A stretch of DNA of 34,281 nt from Betaproteobacteria bacterium. Its GTDB lineage: Bacteria; Pseudomonadota; Gammaproteobacteria; Burkholderiales; SG8-39. This document shows positions 25,479 through 33,138 of the stretch, in pieces (positions within the stretch are counted from its first letter, which is position 1; each line of letters begins with the position of its first letter). Under the pieces are notes generated by a model that was not told where the DNA came from, did no database searches, and saw only the letters and a list, made by a program, of their open reading frames with translations. The stretch covers positions 1-34,281 of the forward strand of contig SHXR01000051.1 in assembly GCA_009693235.1 (NCBI GenBank), read 5' to 3'. The position numbers and the translations under genes were made by a program.

Positions 25479-26537
25479 ATGAGTGCCACCCCACGCAAGT
25501 CGATCCGCTTTTCCCTGTTCGATTGGCTCGACGAATCGGGTCGCGGCTATGGAGAGACTTATGATGAACGGCTGCGATTGCTTGAATTCGCGGACGGCGC
25601 CGGCTACTACTCCTATTTGCTCGCGGAACACCATGGCACATCGCTGTCGACGACGCCTTCGCCCAGCCTTTTCCTATGCGCAGCGGCACAGCGCACCACG
25701 CGATTGCGCCTGGGCGCGCTCACCTGGCTGCTGCCGCTCTACAGCCCGCTCCGTCTGTTGGAAGAGCTTTGCATGCTCGATCAGCTGTGTCATGGCCGCC
25801 TTGAGCTTGGCATCAGTCGCGGTTCTTCGCCGCATGAACGCGCGCGATTTGGCATCAGCGATGAGGAAGCAAGGCCGCGGTTCGAAGAAGTCTTAAAACT
25901 CCTTGTCATGGGCTTCACCAAGGGCGAACTCAACCTCGACGGAAAGTATTATCAGTACCACGGGCTGAAGACGCGCTTTCGCCCACACCAGAAGCCGTAT
26001 CCCCCGGTGTGGTTCCCGACCTCGAATGCAAGCTCGATTCCATGGATCGCGGCGCAAGGCCTCAACATCGTGATGTCGCTTCTGCATTCGCCGTCATTCG
26101 AGAAGCTGTGTGAATGCATGGCGAGCTACCGCAAGGAATACGCCGCACACCGCAGTGATCCGGACCGCCTGAACGGCCATGTGAGCGAACCGGAAATCGC
26201 GTTTACCACCCATGTGTATGTGGCTGACACCGATGCCAAAGCACGCGAGCAAGCGGGCGCGGGCTACATGCAGTTCAATGAGAATTTCACGCGGCGGTAT
26301 GTGGATATCGGACAGGCCGACAAGTACGCGCATCGCGCCGATTTCGGCAAGCTGGTCGCCGACGGCAAAATTCTCTGCGGCGCGCCGGACACCGTACGCA
26401 AAGCGCTGGAGCGAATGATTCCCGCCGCCGGGGTGAATCATTTCATTGGTGCGTTCACGTTCGGCAGCCTCACACCTGTACAGACGCAACGATCGCTGGA
26501 ATTGTTTGCCCGCGAGGTGATGCCGGCGTTTGCTTAA
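25479..26537 (+). CDS. LLM-class (luciferase-like) flavin-dependent oxidoreductase, second type
   Basis: A 352-residue luciferase-family protein, closer to the bacterial-luciferase alpha-chain-like monooxygenases than the one at 20188. The ATG at 25479 is preceded by AAGAAAGAG. Diagnostic parts are GYYSYLLAEHHGTSLSTTPS, TTRLRLGALTWLLPLYSPLR, LDQLCHGRLELGISRGSSPH and YPPVWFPTSNASS, with the C-terminal CGAPDTVRKALERM. It probably uses FMNH2 and oxygen on an unknown substrate. It heads a plus-strand operon with a cupin and a Bug protein and diverges from the minus-strand cassette; the two operons may share regulation. Confidence 0.9.
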   Translation: MSATPRKSIRFSLFDWLDESGRGYGETYDERLRLLEFADGAGYYSYLLAEHHGTSLSTTPSPSLFLCAAAQRTTRLRLGALTWLLPLYSPLRLLEELCMLDQLCHGRLELGISRGSSPHERARFGISDEEARPRFEEVLKLLVMGFTKGELNLDGKYYQYHGLKTRFRPHQKPYPPVWFPTSNASSIPWIAAQGLNIVMSLLHSPSFEKLCECMASYRKEYAAHRSDPDRLNGHVSEPEIAFTTHVYVADTDAKAREQAGAGYMQFNENFTRRYVDIGQADKYAHRADFGKLVADGKILCGAPDTVRKALERMIPAAGVNHFIGAFTFGSLTPVQTQRSLELFAREVMPAFA

Positions 26538-26553
26538 AGATAAGGAAACCATC

Positions 26554-27090
26554 ATGCGTCGAGTCGTAACCGGTCATGACGTGCATGGACGTTCGGTCTT
26601 CATGATAGATGACCCAGCACCTCAAGGTATAAGCCGCAAGCCCGGAACACCGCAAGTGACGGAATTGTGGGTCACCGCGGAAGCCCCCGCCGATAACAGT
26701 CGATCTGCGGATGCGCTCGTTGGCATACCGGCCTTCCGCATCCCACCGCCCGCGCACGGCAGCATCTTTCGCGTGGTCGACTATCCGCCGGACCGCATTC
26801 GCCTTGCTGCGTTGGCTGCCGATGCATCGCCCGATGCACATGATCCGGCGCTCTATCTTGGCAAGTCGCGTCATCCCGGATTCCATAAGACCGCCACGAT
26901 TGACTATGCAATTGTCCTGTCCGGTGAAATTTGGGCGCTGATGGATGAAGGGGAAGTGTTGCTAAAGACAGGCGATGTGCTGGTCCAGCGCGGCACCAAT
27001 CATGCGTGGAGCAATCGGACCGACCAGACAGCTCGCGTGGCGTTTGTGTTGATCGATGCGATACCGGTGGGGGGCGCGAAGAACGAGTAG
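26554..27090 (+). CDS. cupin-domain protein
   Basis: A 178-residue protein with a single C-terminal cupin barrel. The ATG at 26554 has AAGGAAA upstream; the ATG at 26530 overlaps the previous gene. The first cupin motif lies around PGFHKTATIDYAIVLSGEI (108-126) and the second in GDVLVQRGTNHAWSN (140-154), with His111 and His150 as possible metal ligands. The N-terminal hundred residues, with HGRSVFMIDDPAP and TELWVT, occur in many cupin proteins beside catabolic genes. It may be a small dioxygenase, isomerase or ligand sensor. It sits 16 bases after the LLM gene. Confidence 0.85.
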   Translation: MRRVVTGHDVHGRSVFMIDDPAPQGISRKPGTPQVTELWVTAEAPADNSRSADALVGIPAFRIPPPAHGSIFRVVDYPPDRIRLAALAADASPDAHDPALYLGKSRHPGFHKTATIDYAIVLSGEIWALMDEGEVLLKTGDVLVQRGTNHAWSNRTDQTARVAFVLIDAIPVGGAKNE

Positions 27091-27152
27091 GATTACTCGG
27101 CGCGATCGCCGGCCCGTTTTCCGTGTCGACGCGCCGATTTGGAGACAAGACC

Positions 27153-28127
27153 ATGCGCCTTATCCCGCGAATACTTGCGTTACTCGCAGGCACGCTGATC
27201 GCCACGCTCGCCTTTGCGCAAGGACAGGCATTTCCAAACCGCCCGATCCGCATGATCGTCACCGCCGCCACCGGTGGCATCACCGACATCATGGCGCGTG
27301 TGATGGTCGAACCGATGGGCCGTTCACTGGGACAACCGTTGATCGTCGAGAACAGGCCCGGCGCGGGCGGCAATATCGGCACGGAATTCGTGGTGAAGGC
27401 GCCGCCCGATGGCTATACGTTGGTCATCGTCAATGTCGGCACCATCGCGATTCATCGGTGGATCTACGACAGCATGCCGTTCGATCCGCTCAACGATCTG
27501 GTGCCGGTGGCGCCGGTGGGCGATGGCGCCAGCATTCTCGCGGTGCACGCCAAACTGCCGGTGCGCACGCTGAAGGAATTCATCGAGCTGGCAAAGGCCA
27601 CGTCGCGGAAGTTGAACTACGGTTCGGCAGGTAACGGCACCATGCCGCATCTGTCCGCGGAGGTGTTCGCGCATATGACCGGCACGCAGTTGGTTCATGT
27701 CCCGTATAAAGGGGCCAATCCCGCCGCAGTCGATCTTGCCACCGGACAGATCGATGTCGCATTCATCGCCTATGGTTCAATGCGCGCGCAAATGGCCGCC
27801 GGACATGTTCGCGCTTTGGCGGTGGGCTCGAGGGAGCGGCTTGCCGCGCTGGCGGAGGTACCCACGTTTGACGAAGCGGGCCTGCCCGGCTACGACGTCA
27901 CCAACTGGTTCGGCGTGTTCGCACCAAAGGGCACGCCGCGCGATGTGGTTGCCACCCTCAACACCCATATCGGCCGCATTTTCGATGATGCGCCAACGGT
28001 GAAGCGGCTGCAGGATGGCGGCATCGTACCGATGCGCGAATCTGCTGACGCATTCGCCAAGCGCATCGCTGCGGACGACGTGAAGTGGCGCGACGTGGTG
28101 CGCCGCATTGGCGTGAAAGCGCAATGA
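27153..28127 (+). CDS. Bug-family substrate-binding protein
   Basis: A 324-residue periplasmic binding protein. The ATG at 27153 has GGAGA upstream and opens a signal peptide (ILALLAGTLIATLAFAQ, cleaved near GQAFPNRPIR). Family marks are ENRPGAGGNIGTEFVVKAPP, LNYGSAGNGTMPHLSAEVFA, HVPYKGANPAAVDLATGQID and GHVRALAVGS. The N-terminal loop reads VTAATGGITD instead of the usual VPFPPGG, which may alter ligand contacts. The stop overlaps the next small ORF as ATGA (28124-28127). It probably serves the LLM/cupin operon upstream and is co-transcribed with the genes that follow. Confidence 0.9.
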   Translation: MRLIPRILALLAGTLIATLAFAQGQAFPNRPIRMIVTAATGGITDIMARVMVEPMGRSLGQPLIVENRPGAGGNIGTEFVVKAPPDGYTLVIVNVGTIAIHRWIYDSMPFDPLNDLVPVAPVGDGASILAVHAKLPVRTLKEFIELAKATSRKLNYGSAGNGTMPHLSAEVFAHMTGTQLVHVPYKGANPAAVDLATGQIDVAFIAYGSMRAQMAAGHVRALAVGSRERLAALAEVPTFDEAGLPGYDVTNWFGVFAPKGTPRDVVATLNTHIGRIFDDAPTVKRLQDGGIVPMRESADAFAKRIAADDVKWRDVVRRIGVKAQ

Positions 28128-28345
28128 ACGTGCGTGATCGGTGTCGGGTTACACCGGGCAAGTCCTTCAAGCTTGCGAATTGCGATCCGGACGATGGCGC
28201 TGAGCGTTCCAAGAAAGGCAACGCGGCCGACGAACTGGCGCGCGACTACGTGTTGATACTCCGGCTACTCACCGCGCAGCTACGAGCACTCGATTTGCAA
28301 CATCCCGAACCCGCCCCCGGCCTCGACAAAATTAAAGTGCTATGA
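28124..28345 (+). pseudogene. small ORF resembling the N-terminus of polyphosphate kinase 2 (truncated)
   Basis: A 73-residue frame whose start RVTPGKSFKLANCDPDD, followed by SKKGNAADELARDYV, resembles the N-terminal lead-in of PPK2 enzymes. The nucleotide-binding core of roughly 200 residues does not follow; the end, LQHPEPAPGLDKIKVL, could be a degenerate trace of the Walker A segment. It therefore looks like a truncated gene. It overlaps the Bug stop at one end and the ArsC-like start at the other, both as ATGA, so it may still be translated. The family call rests on motif recognition only. Alternatively it is an unrelated small protein. Confidence 0.45.
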
Positions 28346-28698
28346 CTATCATGGTCTACGGCATCAAGAACTGCGACACGATGAAGAAGGCCTTCATCTG
28401 ACTCGAAGCCCATGGCGTTGTCTACACGTTTCACGACTATAAGAAAGATGGCGTTCCAGTGGCCAAGCTGAAAGCGTGGGCAGCGGCGCTTGGCTGGGAA
28501 AAGCTGGTGAATACGCGCGGGCCGACCTTTCGCAAAATTCCGGAAGCGGATCGCGAAAATCTGAATGCGGCGCGGGCCATCAAACTCTTCGGGGCGTATT
28601 CGAGCGCCATCAAACGGCCGATCATCGAGACAGACGGCAAGCTCGCCGTCGGCTTCGATCTTGACCACTATGCACAGGCGTTCGGCAAGAAGCGCTGA
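28342..28698 (+). pseudogene. ArsC/YffB-like (Spx family) protein with an in-frame TGA
   Basis: Reading through one stop gives about 118 residues of the ArsC/Spx/YffB thioredoxin-fold family. It starts MTIMVYGIKNCDTMKKAFI, with Cys11 in the usual GIKNCDT motif. It then meets TGA at 28399-28401 and continues in the same frame with LEAHGVVYTFHDYKKDGVPV, LVNTRGPTFRKIPEAD and a normal end. Relatives have Trp at this position (KAxxWLxxHG), so a single TGG-to-TGA change is the simplest explanation. TGA serves as a normal stop in neighbouring genes, so recoding is unlikely. Without read-through only 19 residues are made. Sequencing error cannot be excluded. Confidence 0.85.
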
Positions 28699-28728
28699 AC
28701 GTTTCAATCAACCTGACGGGAGCCTATG

Positions 28729-29145
28729 ATGCCAAAAGCCAAACGCACCAACATCGTCTCCGACCAACTCCACATGCGGGTTGCCAACGGCAAGCCAATC
28801 TTTCCCCACGCGGTATCGGTCGAAGGCAAACGACTGATCTGCGTTTCCGGGCAACTGGCCTGGGATGCCAAGGGCGATGGCGTGGGCAAAGGCGATATGC
28901 GGGCGCAGATGCGGCAGGTGTGCGAGAACATCAAAGAGGCGTTGCGGGCCGCGGGCGCCGGGCTGGAAGACATCGTCAAGACCAACACCTATGTGACCGA
29001 TATGGACGAATTCTTCAAATGCGTCGATGTCCGGATGGAGTATTTCGGCCCGGGATTTCCAACCAGCACGACCGTCGAAGTGCGCCGCCTCGCCCATCCC
29101 GACATGGTGATCGAGATCGAAGCAATGGCCGTGGTGGATGCGTAG
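28729..29145 (+). CDS. RidA/YjgF-like family protein lacking the catalytic arginine
   Basis: A 138-residue RidA-family protein; ATGs at 28726 and 28729 are both possible, but GGGAG at 28718-28722 is better spaced for 28729. Family parts are LICVSGQLAWDAKG, QMRQVCENIKEALRAAGAGL, DIVKTNTYVTDMDEF and VIEIEAMAVV. Where deaminating RidA proteins have FPARS with the Arg that binds the imino-acid carboxylate, this one reads FPTSTTVEV, with Ser113. It may not have 2-iminopropanoate deaminase activity and could work on another ligand in the pathway. It lies between the ArsC-like pseudogene and a class II aldolase, 84 bp away. Confidence 0.88.
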   Translation: MPKAKRTNIVSDQLHMRVANGKPIFPHAVSVEGKRLICVSGQLAWDAKGDGVGKGDMRAQMRQVCENIKEALRAAGAGLEDIVKTNTYVTDMDEFFKCVDVRMEYFGPGFPTSTTVEVRRLAHPDMVIEIEAMAVVDA

Positions 29146-29229
29146 CCCGACCCTCTTGTTCCGGTAGCATTCACCTCTCACGTTTCACGTTTGACTTTTC
29201 ACCCTTCACCACTTCGAAGGAGTAAGCGC

Positions 29230-30021
29230 ATGAATGCCCGACTCGAACCCATCACCAAAGGCAGCGTACGCAGTGAATGCTCTCCGGAGGAATGGCAACT
29301 GCGCGTGCAATTGGCGGCGGCCTACCGGATCGTCGACTACTACGGCTGGACGGAACTCATCTTCGGCCATCTCACCATGCGGGTGCCGGGGCCGGAGCGG
29401 CACTTTCTAATTAATCCGTTCGGGCTTGGCTATGATGAAGTCAATGCTTCGAATCTGGTCAGGATCGATCTGGATGGCAACATCATCGGCCGGAGCGACT
29501 ATCCGATCAATCAGGCGGGCTTCGTCATCCATTCAGCGATCCACGCCGCGCGCGAAGATGCACACTGCGTCATGCATACACATACACGAGCCGGCATGGC
29601 GCTCGCAGCGTGCAGCGGGGGGCTCTTGCCGATCAGCATGACCTCGACCCCTTTCTACGGCCGCGTCGCGTATCACACGTACGAGGGCGTGACGGTCGAA
29701 GTCGATGAGCGTGAACGCCTTGCACACGATCTAGGCCAGCAGAACGCGATGATCCTGGTGAACCACGGCATTCTCGCGTGCGGACAGACGATTCCGGAAG
29801 CCTTCCTAAGACTCTATCGCCTGGAGCGCGCCGCGCAGGTGCAGCTCGATGCGCAATCGATGAACCATCCGCTCTCGATCCTGCCCGATGATGTGGCACG
29901 CCGTTCAGGTGAACAGATGGACGGCTTCGGGCGTGAAGCAACAAACGGCAAATTCGGCGAACTGGAATTCGCTTACCTGATGAGAAAGATGGATCGGATT
30001 GATGCTTCGTATCGGGATTAG
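29230..30021 (+). CDS. class II aldolase/adducin-family protein
   Basis: A 263-residue class II aldolase/adducin-domain protein. The ATG at 29230 has AAGGAG upstream. The zinc ligands are expected at His116 and His118 (MHTHTRAG) and His179 (LVNHGILACG). The segment FGHLTMRVPG at 45-54 is typical. Where L-fuculose-phosphate aldolases carry the catalytic Glu, this protein has NQAGFVIH, as in the adducin-like bacterial subgroup, so it may decarboxylate or act on an unphosphorylated substrate. It precedes a Bug gene by about 48 bases, suggesting that import and cleavage of a hydroxyacid are linked. Confidence 0.9.
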   Translation: MNARLEPITKGSVRSECSPEEWQLRVQLAAAYRIVDYYGWTELIFGHLTMRVPGPERHFLINPFGLGYDEVNASNLVRIDLDGNIIGRSDYPINQAGFVIHSAIHAAREDAHCVMHTHTRAGMALAACSGGLLPISMTSTPFYGRVAYHTYEGVTVEVDERERLAHDLGQQNAMILVNHGILACGQTIPEAFLRLYRLERAAQVQLDAQSMNHPLSILPDDVARRSGEQMDGFGREATNGKFGELEFAYLMRKMDRIDASYRD

Positions 30022-30069
30022 GCGGAACGGCAAACACGGCGACTCCCTGAACTTACTCCGGCGAATTGC

Positions 30070-31035
30070 ATGAATCCGTTCCCAAGCCTCCTCATCGCAT
30101 GCGCGCTCAACCTGGCAGGCGTCACAATCGCGCTGGCGCAAACCTATCCGAGCAAACCCGTTCGACTCATCATCCCCTTCGCCGCCGGCGGCGGCGTCGA
30201 CGCGGTGGGTCGGACGATTGCGCAAAAGCTGGGCGAGGGTCTGGGGCAATCGGTCGTCGTTGAGAACCGCGCCGGGGCCGGTGGTTCGATTGCTACCGAG
30301 GCGGTTGCCCGCGCTGCCGCGGATGGCTACACGCTCTTGCTCACCACGCATGGCCATGCGATTCAACCCAGTTTGCAGAAAACGCCATGGGATCCGGTTC
30401 GCGACTTCGCGCCGGTGATGCAGGTGCTGAATTTCGCATTCCTGGTCACGGTCCACCCCTCGGTCCCGGCCAAGACGATGAAGGAGTTCATTCAGTTCGC
30501 CAAGGACAATCCGGGCAAGCTGAGTTATGGGTCATCAGGCTCCGGCGGTCCGATCCACTTCGCTGTTGAAATCCTGAAAAGCATCGCGGGCATCGACATC
30601 GTTCACGTGCCCTACAAAGGCAACGGCCCGATGACTGCTGCGCTGATTGCGGGGGAAATACAGATGTCGATGGATTCCATGGCGGTCTCGTTACCACAGG
30701 TGCGCGCCGGCAAATTGCGCGGCCTGGCGGTGAGCGGGTCGCGACGCTGGCCCCTTGCCGCAGACATCCCAACCGTGTCGGAAGCCGCGCTACCCGGTTA
30801 CGAGGAACTCGGTTGGCATGGCGTGTTGACGCCCGCCGCCACGCCGCGCGAAATCGTGGTCAAGTTGAATCGAGAGCTGACGAGAGCAAGCACCCTCCCC
30901 GACGTCCGCGAACGATTACTCGGTTTAGGCTATGAACCAACAAGCAATTCGCCCGATGCATTTGCCGAGAAAATTCGCACTGACCTCGCCAAGTACGCTC
31001 GGATCGTGAAGGAGGCAGGGATTCGGGGGGAATGA
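30070..31035 (+). CDS. Bug-family substrate-binding protein
   Basis: A 321-residue periplasmic binding protein. The signal peptide is MNPFPSLLIACALNLAGVTI, continuing ALAQ and cleaved before TYPSKPVRL. Family marks are IPFAAGGGVDAVGRTIAQ, ENRAGAGGSIATEAVARAA, LSYGSSGSGGPIHFAVEI, HVPYKGNGPMTAALIAGEIQ and KLRGLAVSGSRRW. No strong ribosome-binding site is seen. It follows the class II aldolase gene closely and is probably in the same transcript. The next 120 bases contain no gene. Confidence 0.9.
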   Translation: MNPFPSLLIACALNLAGVTIALAQTYPSKPVRLIIPFAAGGGVDAVGRTIAQKLGEGLGQSVVVENRAGAGGSIATEAVARAAADGYTLLLTTHGHAIQPSLQKTPWDPVRDFAPVMQVLNFAFLVTVHPSVPAKTMKEFIQFAKDNPGKLSYGSSGSGGPIHFAVEILKSIAGIDIVHVPYKGNGPMTAALIAGEIQMSMDSMAVSLPQVRAGKLRGLAVSGSRRWPLAADIPTVSEAALPGYEELGWHGVLTPAATPREIVVKLNRELTRASTLPDVRERLLGLGYEPTSNSPDAFAEKIRTDLAKYARIVKEAGIRGE

Positions 31036-31158
31036 TGAAGAATTGCAGAATTCTCGCCGCGATCCGCAACGGGCATTTGTATCGGGGAATTCAACGTTAA
31101 AGCGACCGCAAACCAGACTGGGGTACACTTTCTGTCGACTTAATTCTGAAAATTCTCT

Positions 31159-31362
31159 ATGAACATGCCCGGGATTGAATTTCTGATTGATCGAAAAGGC
31201 AACAAGAAGGCCGTGCTGATCAATCTCAAGAAACACAAAAATCTGTGGGAGGACCTTTACGATGCGTATATAGCGCATCGGCGGCGCAATGAACCTCGAG
31301 AGTCATTGGCCAAAGTTAGACGCATGATCGAGTCGAAGGCCAAGCGCGCGACGTATGCCTGA
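31159..31362 (+). CDS. RelB/Phd-like antitoxin of a RelE-type module
   Basis: A 67-residue protein, intact, with IEFLIDRKGNKKAVLINLKK near the start and an arginine-rich helical end (NEPRESLAKVRRMIESKAKR). The N-terminal part resembles the beta strand and helix of Phd/YefM or RelB-type antitoxins, and the C-terminal helix would wrap the toxin. It overlaps the following RelE-like frame by eight bases. ATG at 31165 is an alternative start. It should bind the toxin and repress its own operon, but no clear operator is visible in the 123 bp upstream. Confidence 0.7.
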   Translation: MNMPGIEFLIDRKGNKKAVLINLKKHKNLWEDLYDAYIAHRRRNEPRESLAKVRRMIESKAKRATYA

Positions 31363-31592
31363 TTACTCCGTTGTCTTTGCTCGATCTTCGAGCAAAGAAT
31401 TGCGGGCGCTCGATTCGCCGGTGGCCCTTCGACTTCTCAAGCGCATCGACGCTGGTTCAGAATCCTCGGCCGGCGGGGGCGGTAAAGTTGGAGGGTGCAA
31501 CAGATCTTTGGCGTATCATTTACCGAATCGCAGATCGCGAAAGATTAATTGACATCGTGGCCGTTCGCCATCGTCGTGAAGCCTACCGTTGA
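31355..31592 (+). pseudogene. RelE/ParE-family toxin, frameshifted and internally deleted
   Basis: The first frame gives MPDYSVVFARSSSKELRALD and on to LLKRIDA, a normal RelE start. Near 31451 the coding sense moves to another frame, giving LVQNPRPAGAVKLEGATDLW. Then RIIYRIADRERLIDIVAVRH follows, ending RREAYR at 31592. Complete RelE proteins read LWRIRxGDYRVIYRI at this point, so about seven residues are missing; loss of 21 bases between short repeats (CGTATC) would do this. The lost part includes Arg residues needed for mRNA cleavage. The toxin is therefore doubly broken. Restoring the frame and the missing codons gives about 86 residues, normal for the family. Confidence 0.8.
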
Positions 31593-31755
31593 TGACTGCG
31601 CTTTATTTGTACGCCGTAAGCGCGATTGTCGAACCCTTAAGATCGTTTCGGCGTCGCGCGCTGTCGTCCGGTCGGAATGCTGGATCGAAGCGATTCGTCG
31701 TGATGCGAGTTGACCTTGGCTTACGAATTCGCTGCCAAGGCCCCACGGAAGCCAA

Positions 31756-32535
31756 TTAGGGGAGCTTTCGCGGATCCTTGGGGAAAGGCGCAGCGGGAGA
31801 CGCGCCAATAGGCGCTTTCTTCCGATCGATCGCTGCGAGAACGAAAAGGCGCATTGCCTCTCCCCATCGTTTCAAATCTTGCGCGTACGCCAGTCGCACT
31901 GGGTCCATCTCGATCAAGTCTTTCTGCCATTCGCTGGTCGCCCACGCTCGATCAATAGCGCTAGCGATCCCGTCAACTTCCGGATTGAAGTAGTAGCGGA
32001 TATTGACCAAGTCTGGCCGCGTTACGCGATGAAAATCCACGGCCACCATGGTACGGGGAATTGCAACTTTGCTTTTTTCAAACCAGACCAAAGCCTGACG
32101 GCTCCATCCAGTCGGATTCGACATTAGCCCGACATAGTGATTCACCGTCATGCAGTATTGGTCCGATGGATTTCGGCTCCAGTCGGTCTTGGCGAATACC
32201 GTCCCTCGCTTACATGGGTCTTCGATCCAACCATTCGCGAAGCTTTGCTGCTCGAGGTTCATGAGAACGTAGATGAGTCGGAGGAGTTGGTTGTCCCGCG
32301 TTTGCGCTAGCCATGCACCGCCCATTGGCGCGCCACGTTGTGTATTCCCGATGTTTGAAAACCACGTTCCGCTCGCAATGAGAACCCATTCGCCGTCCGG
32401 AAGAATGATTCTCTTGTTACCGTATTCAAGCGTTCCTGAGACGGCGGTATTGAGCGGCAGGCCGTCGAGCTTTTGTTGTGCAAATGCCAACTGGCCAAGG
32501 ACGAGTGCGGCCAATAAGACTAAAAGTTGCTTCAC
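31756..32535 (-). CDS. exported protein of unknown function
   Basis: A 259-residue protein starting with GTG at 32535. The start is set by GGGGAGGA just upstream and by the signal peptide LLVLLAALVLGQLAFAQ, cleaved before QKLDGLPLNT. I recognise no family. The mature part is rich in aromatic residues (EWVLIASGTWFSN, DWSRNPSDQYCMTVNHYVGL). It has two cysteines (WIEDPCKRG and QYCMT) that could form a disulfide, and a proline- and lysine-rich tail ending PFPKDPRKLP. The open frame extends far upstream through the RidA-family gene, but that part is not used. It is in line with the RidA-family gene, 26 bases away, and could be co-transcribed. Confidence 0.75.
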   Translation of the reverse strand: MKQLLVLLAALVLGQLAFAQQKLDGLPLNTAVSGTLEYGNKRIILPDGEWVLIASGTWFSNIGNTQRGAPMGGAWLAQTRDNQLLRLIYVLMNLEQQSFANGWIEDPCKRGTVFAKTDWSRNPSDQYCMTVNHYVGLMSNPTGWSRQALVWFEKSKVAIPRTMVAVDFHRVTRPDLVNIRYYFNPEVDGIASAIDRAWATSEWQKDLIEMDPVRLAYAQDLKRWGEAMRLFVLAAIDRKKAPIGASPAAPFPKDPRKLP

Positions 32536-32561
32536 TGCCGTCCTCCCCGAGAATCGTCGCG

Positions 32562-33023
32562 CTACCCCACCACCCGCATCACCGCCTCGATTTCCACGCT
32601 GATCTGATTCGGTAGCGACCCCATTCCCACGGCGGACCGCGCATGGCGCCCGCGCTCGCCCAGCACCGCGACGAATAGATCCGAGCATCCGTTGATCACT
32701 TTCGGTTGATCGCCGAATTCCGGCACTGCATTCACCATGCCGAGCACCCTCAGCACTTCGACCTTCCCTAGATCGCCACCGGCCGCTGCACGCGCCGCCG
32801 CCAGCAGTTGCAGGCCGACGATCTTGGCGTGTCCGTAGGCTTGCTCGATCGTGGTATCGCGCCCAACCTTGCCAGTGATGAACGTGCCATCCGGCCGGCG
32901 CGGTCCTTGTCCCGATAGATAGATCGTGTTGCCGTCGCGCTTGTACGGTACGTAATTGCCAACCGGTGTGGGCACGGGCGGCAAGGTGAGGCCCATCGAT
33001 TGCAGTTTTTCTTCGGGTGTCAT
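32562..33023 (-). CDS. RidA/YjgF-like family protein
   Basis: A 153-residue member of the RidA superfamily, of the longer subgroup often annotated as endoribonuclease L-PSP-like. The ATG at 33023 has GGAGCG upstream. Typical parts are TIYLSGQGPRRPDG, KVEVLRVLGMVNAVPEF, GERGRHARSAVGMGSLP and VEIEAVMRV. It keeps an Arg (Arg129 in HARSAVG) at the ligand site, unlike the RidA-like protein at 28729. Likely reactions are imine or enamine deamination or a related hydrolysis. It is divergent from the Bug gene at 33139. Confidence 0.88.
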   Translation of the reverse strand: MTPEEKLQSMGLTLPPVPTPVGNYVPYKRDGNTIYLSGQGPRRPDGTFITGKVGRDTTIEQAYGHAKIVGLQLLAAARAAAGGDLGKVEVLRVLGMVNAVPEFGDQPKVINGCSDLFVAVLGERGRHARSAVGMGSLPNQISVEIEAVMRVVG

Positions 33024-33138
33024 GATGCGCTCCAAGTGGGCGGTGATAAGCCGGGACGATTGTAGCAAGGCAAGCCGGCCGGCCTGTTACGTCCTGGCGT
33101 ATGCTTCGGAAAATAACGCGTTTTGGAGGACGACACAC

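Noticed and set aside
25335-25634. 100-codon upstream extension of the Bug frame
   Set aside because: It overlaps the divergent LLM gene and promoter, and GGAGGAG plus the signal peptide fix the start at 25334.
28399-28401. TGA as a selenocysteine or reassigned tryptophan codon
   Set aside because: The expected residue is Trp, not Cys. TGA is used as a normal stop in neighbouring genes (for example the TAs' partner hipB and several catabolic genes), and no recoding signal is evident.
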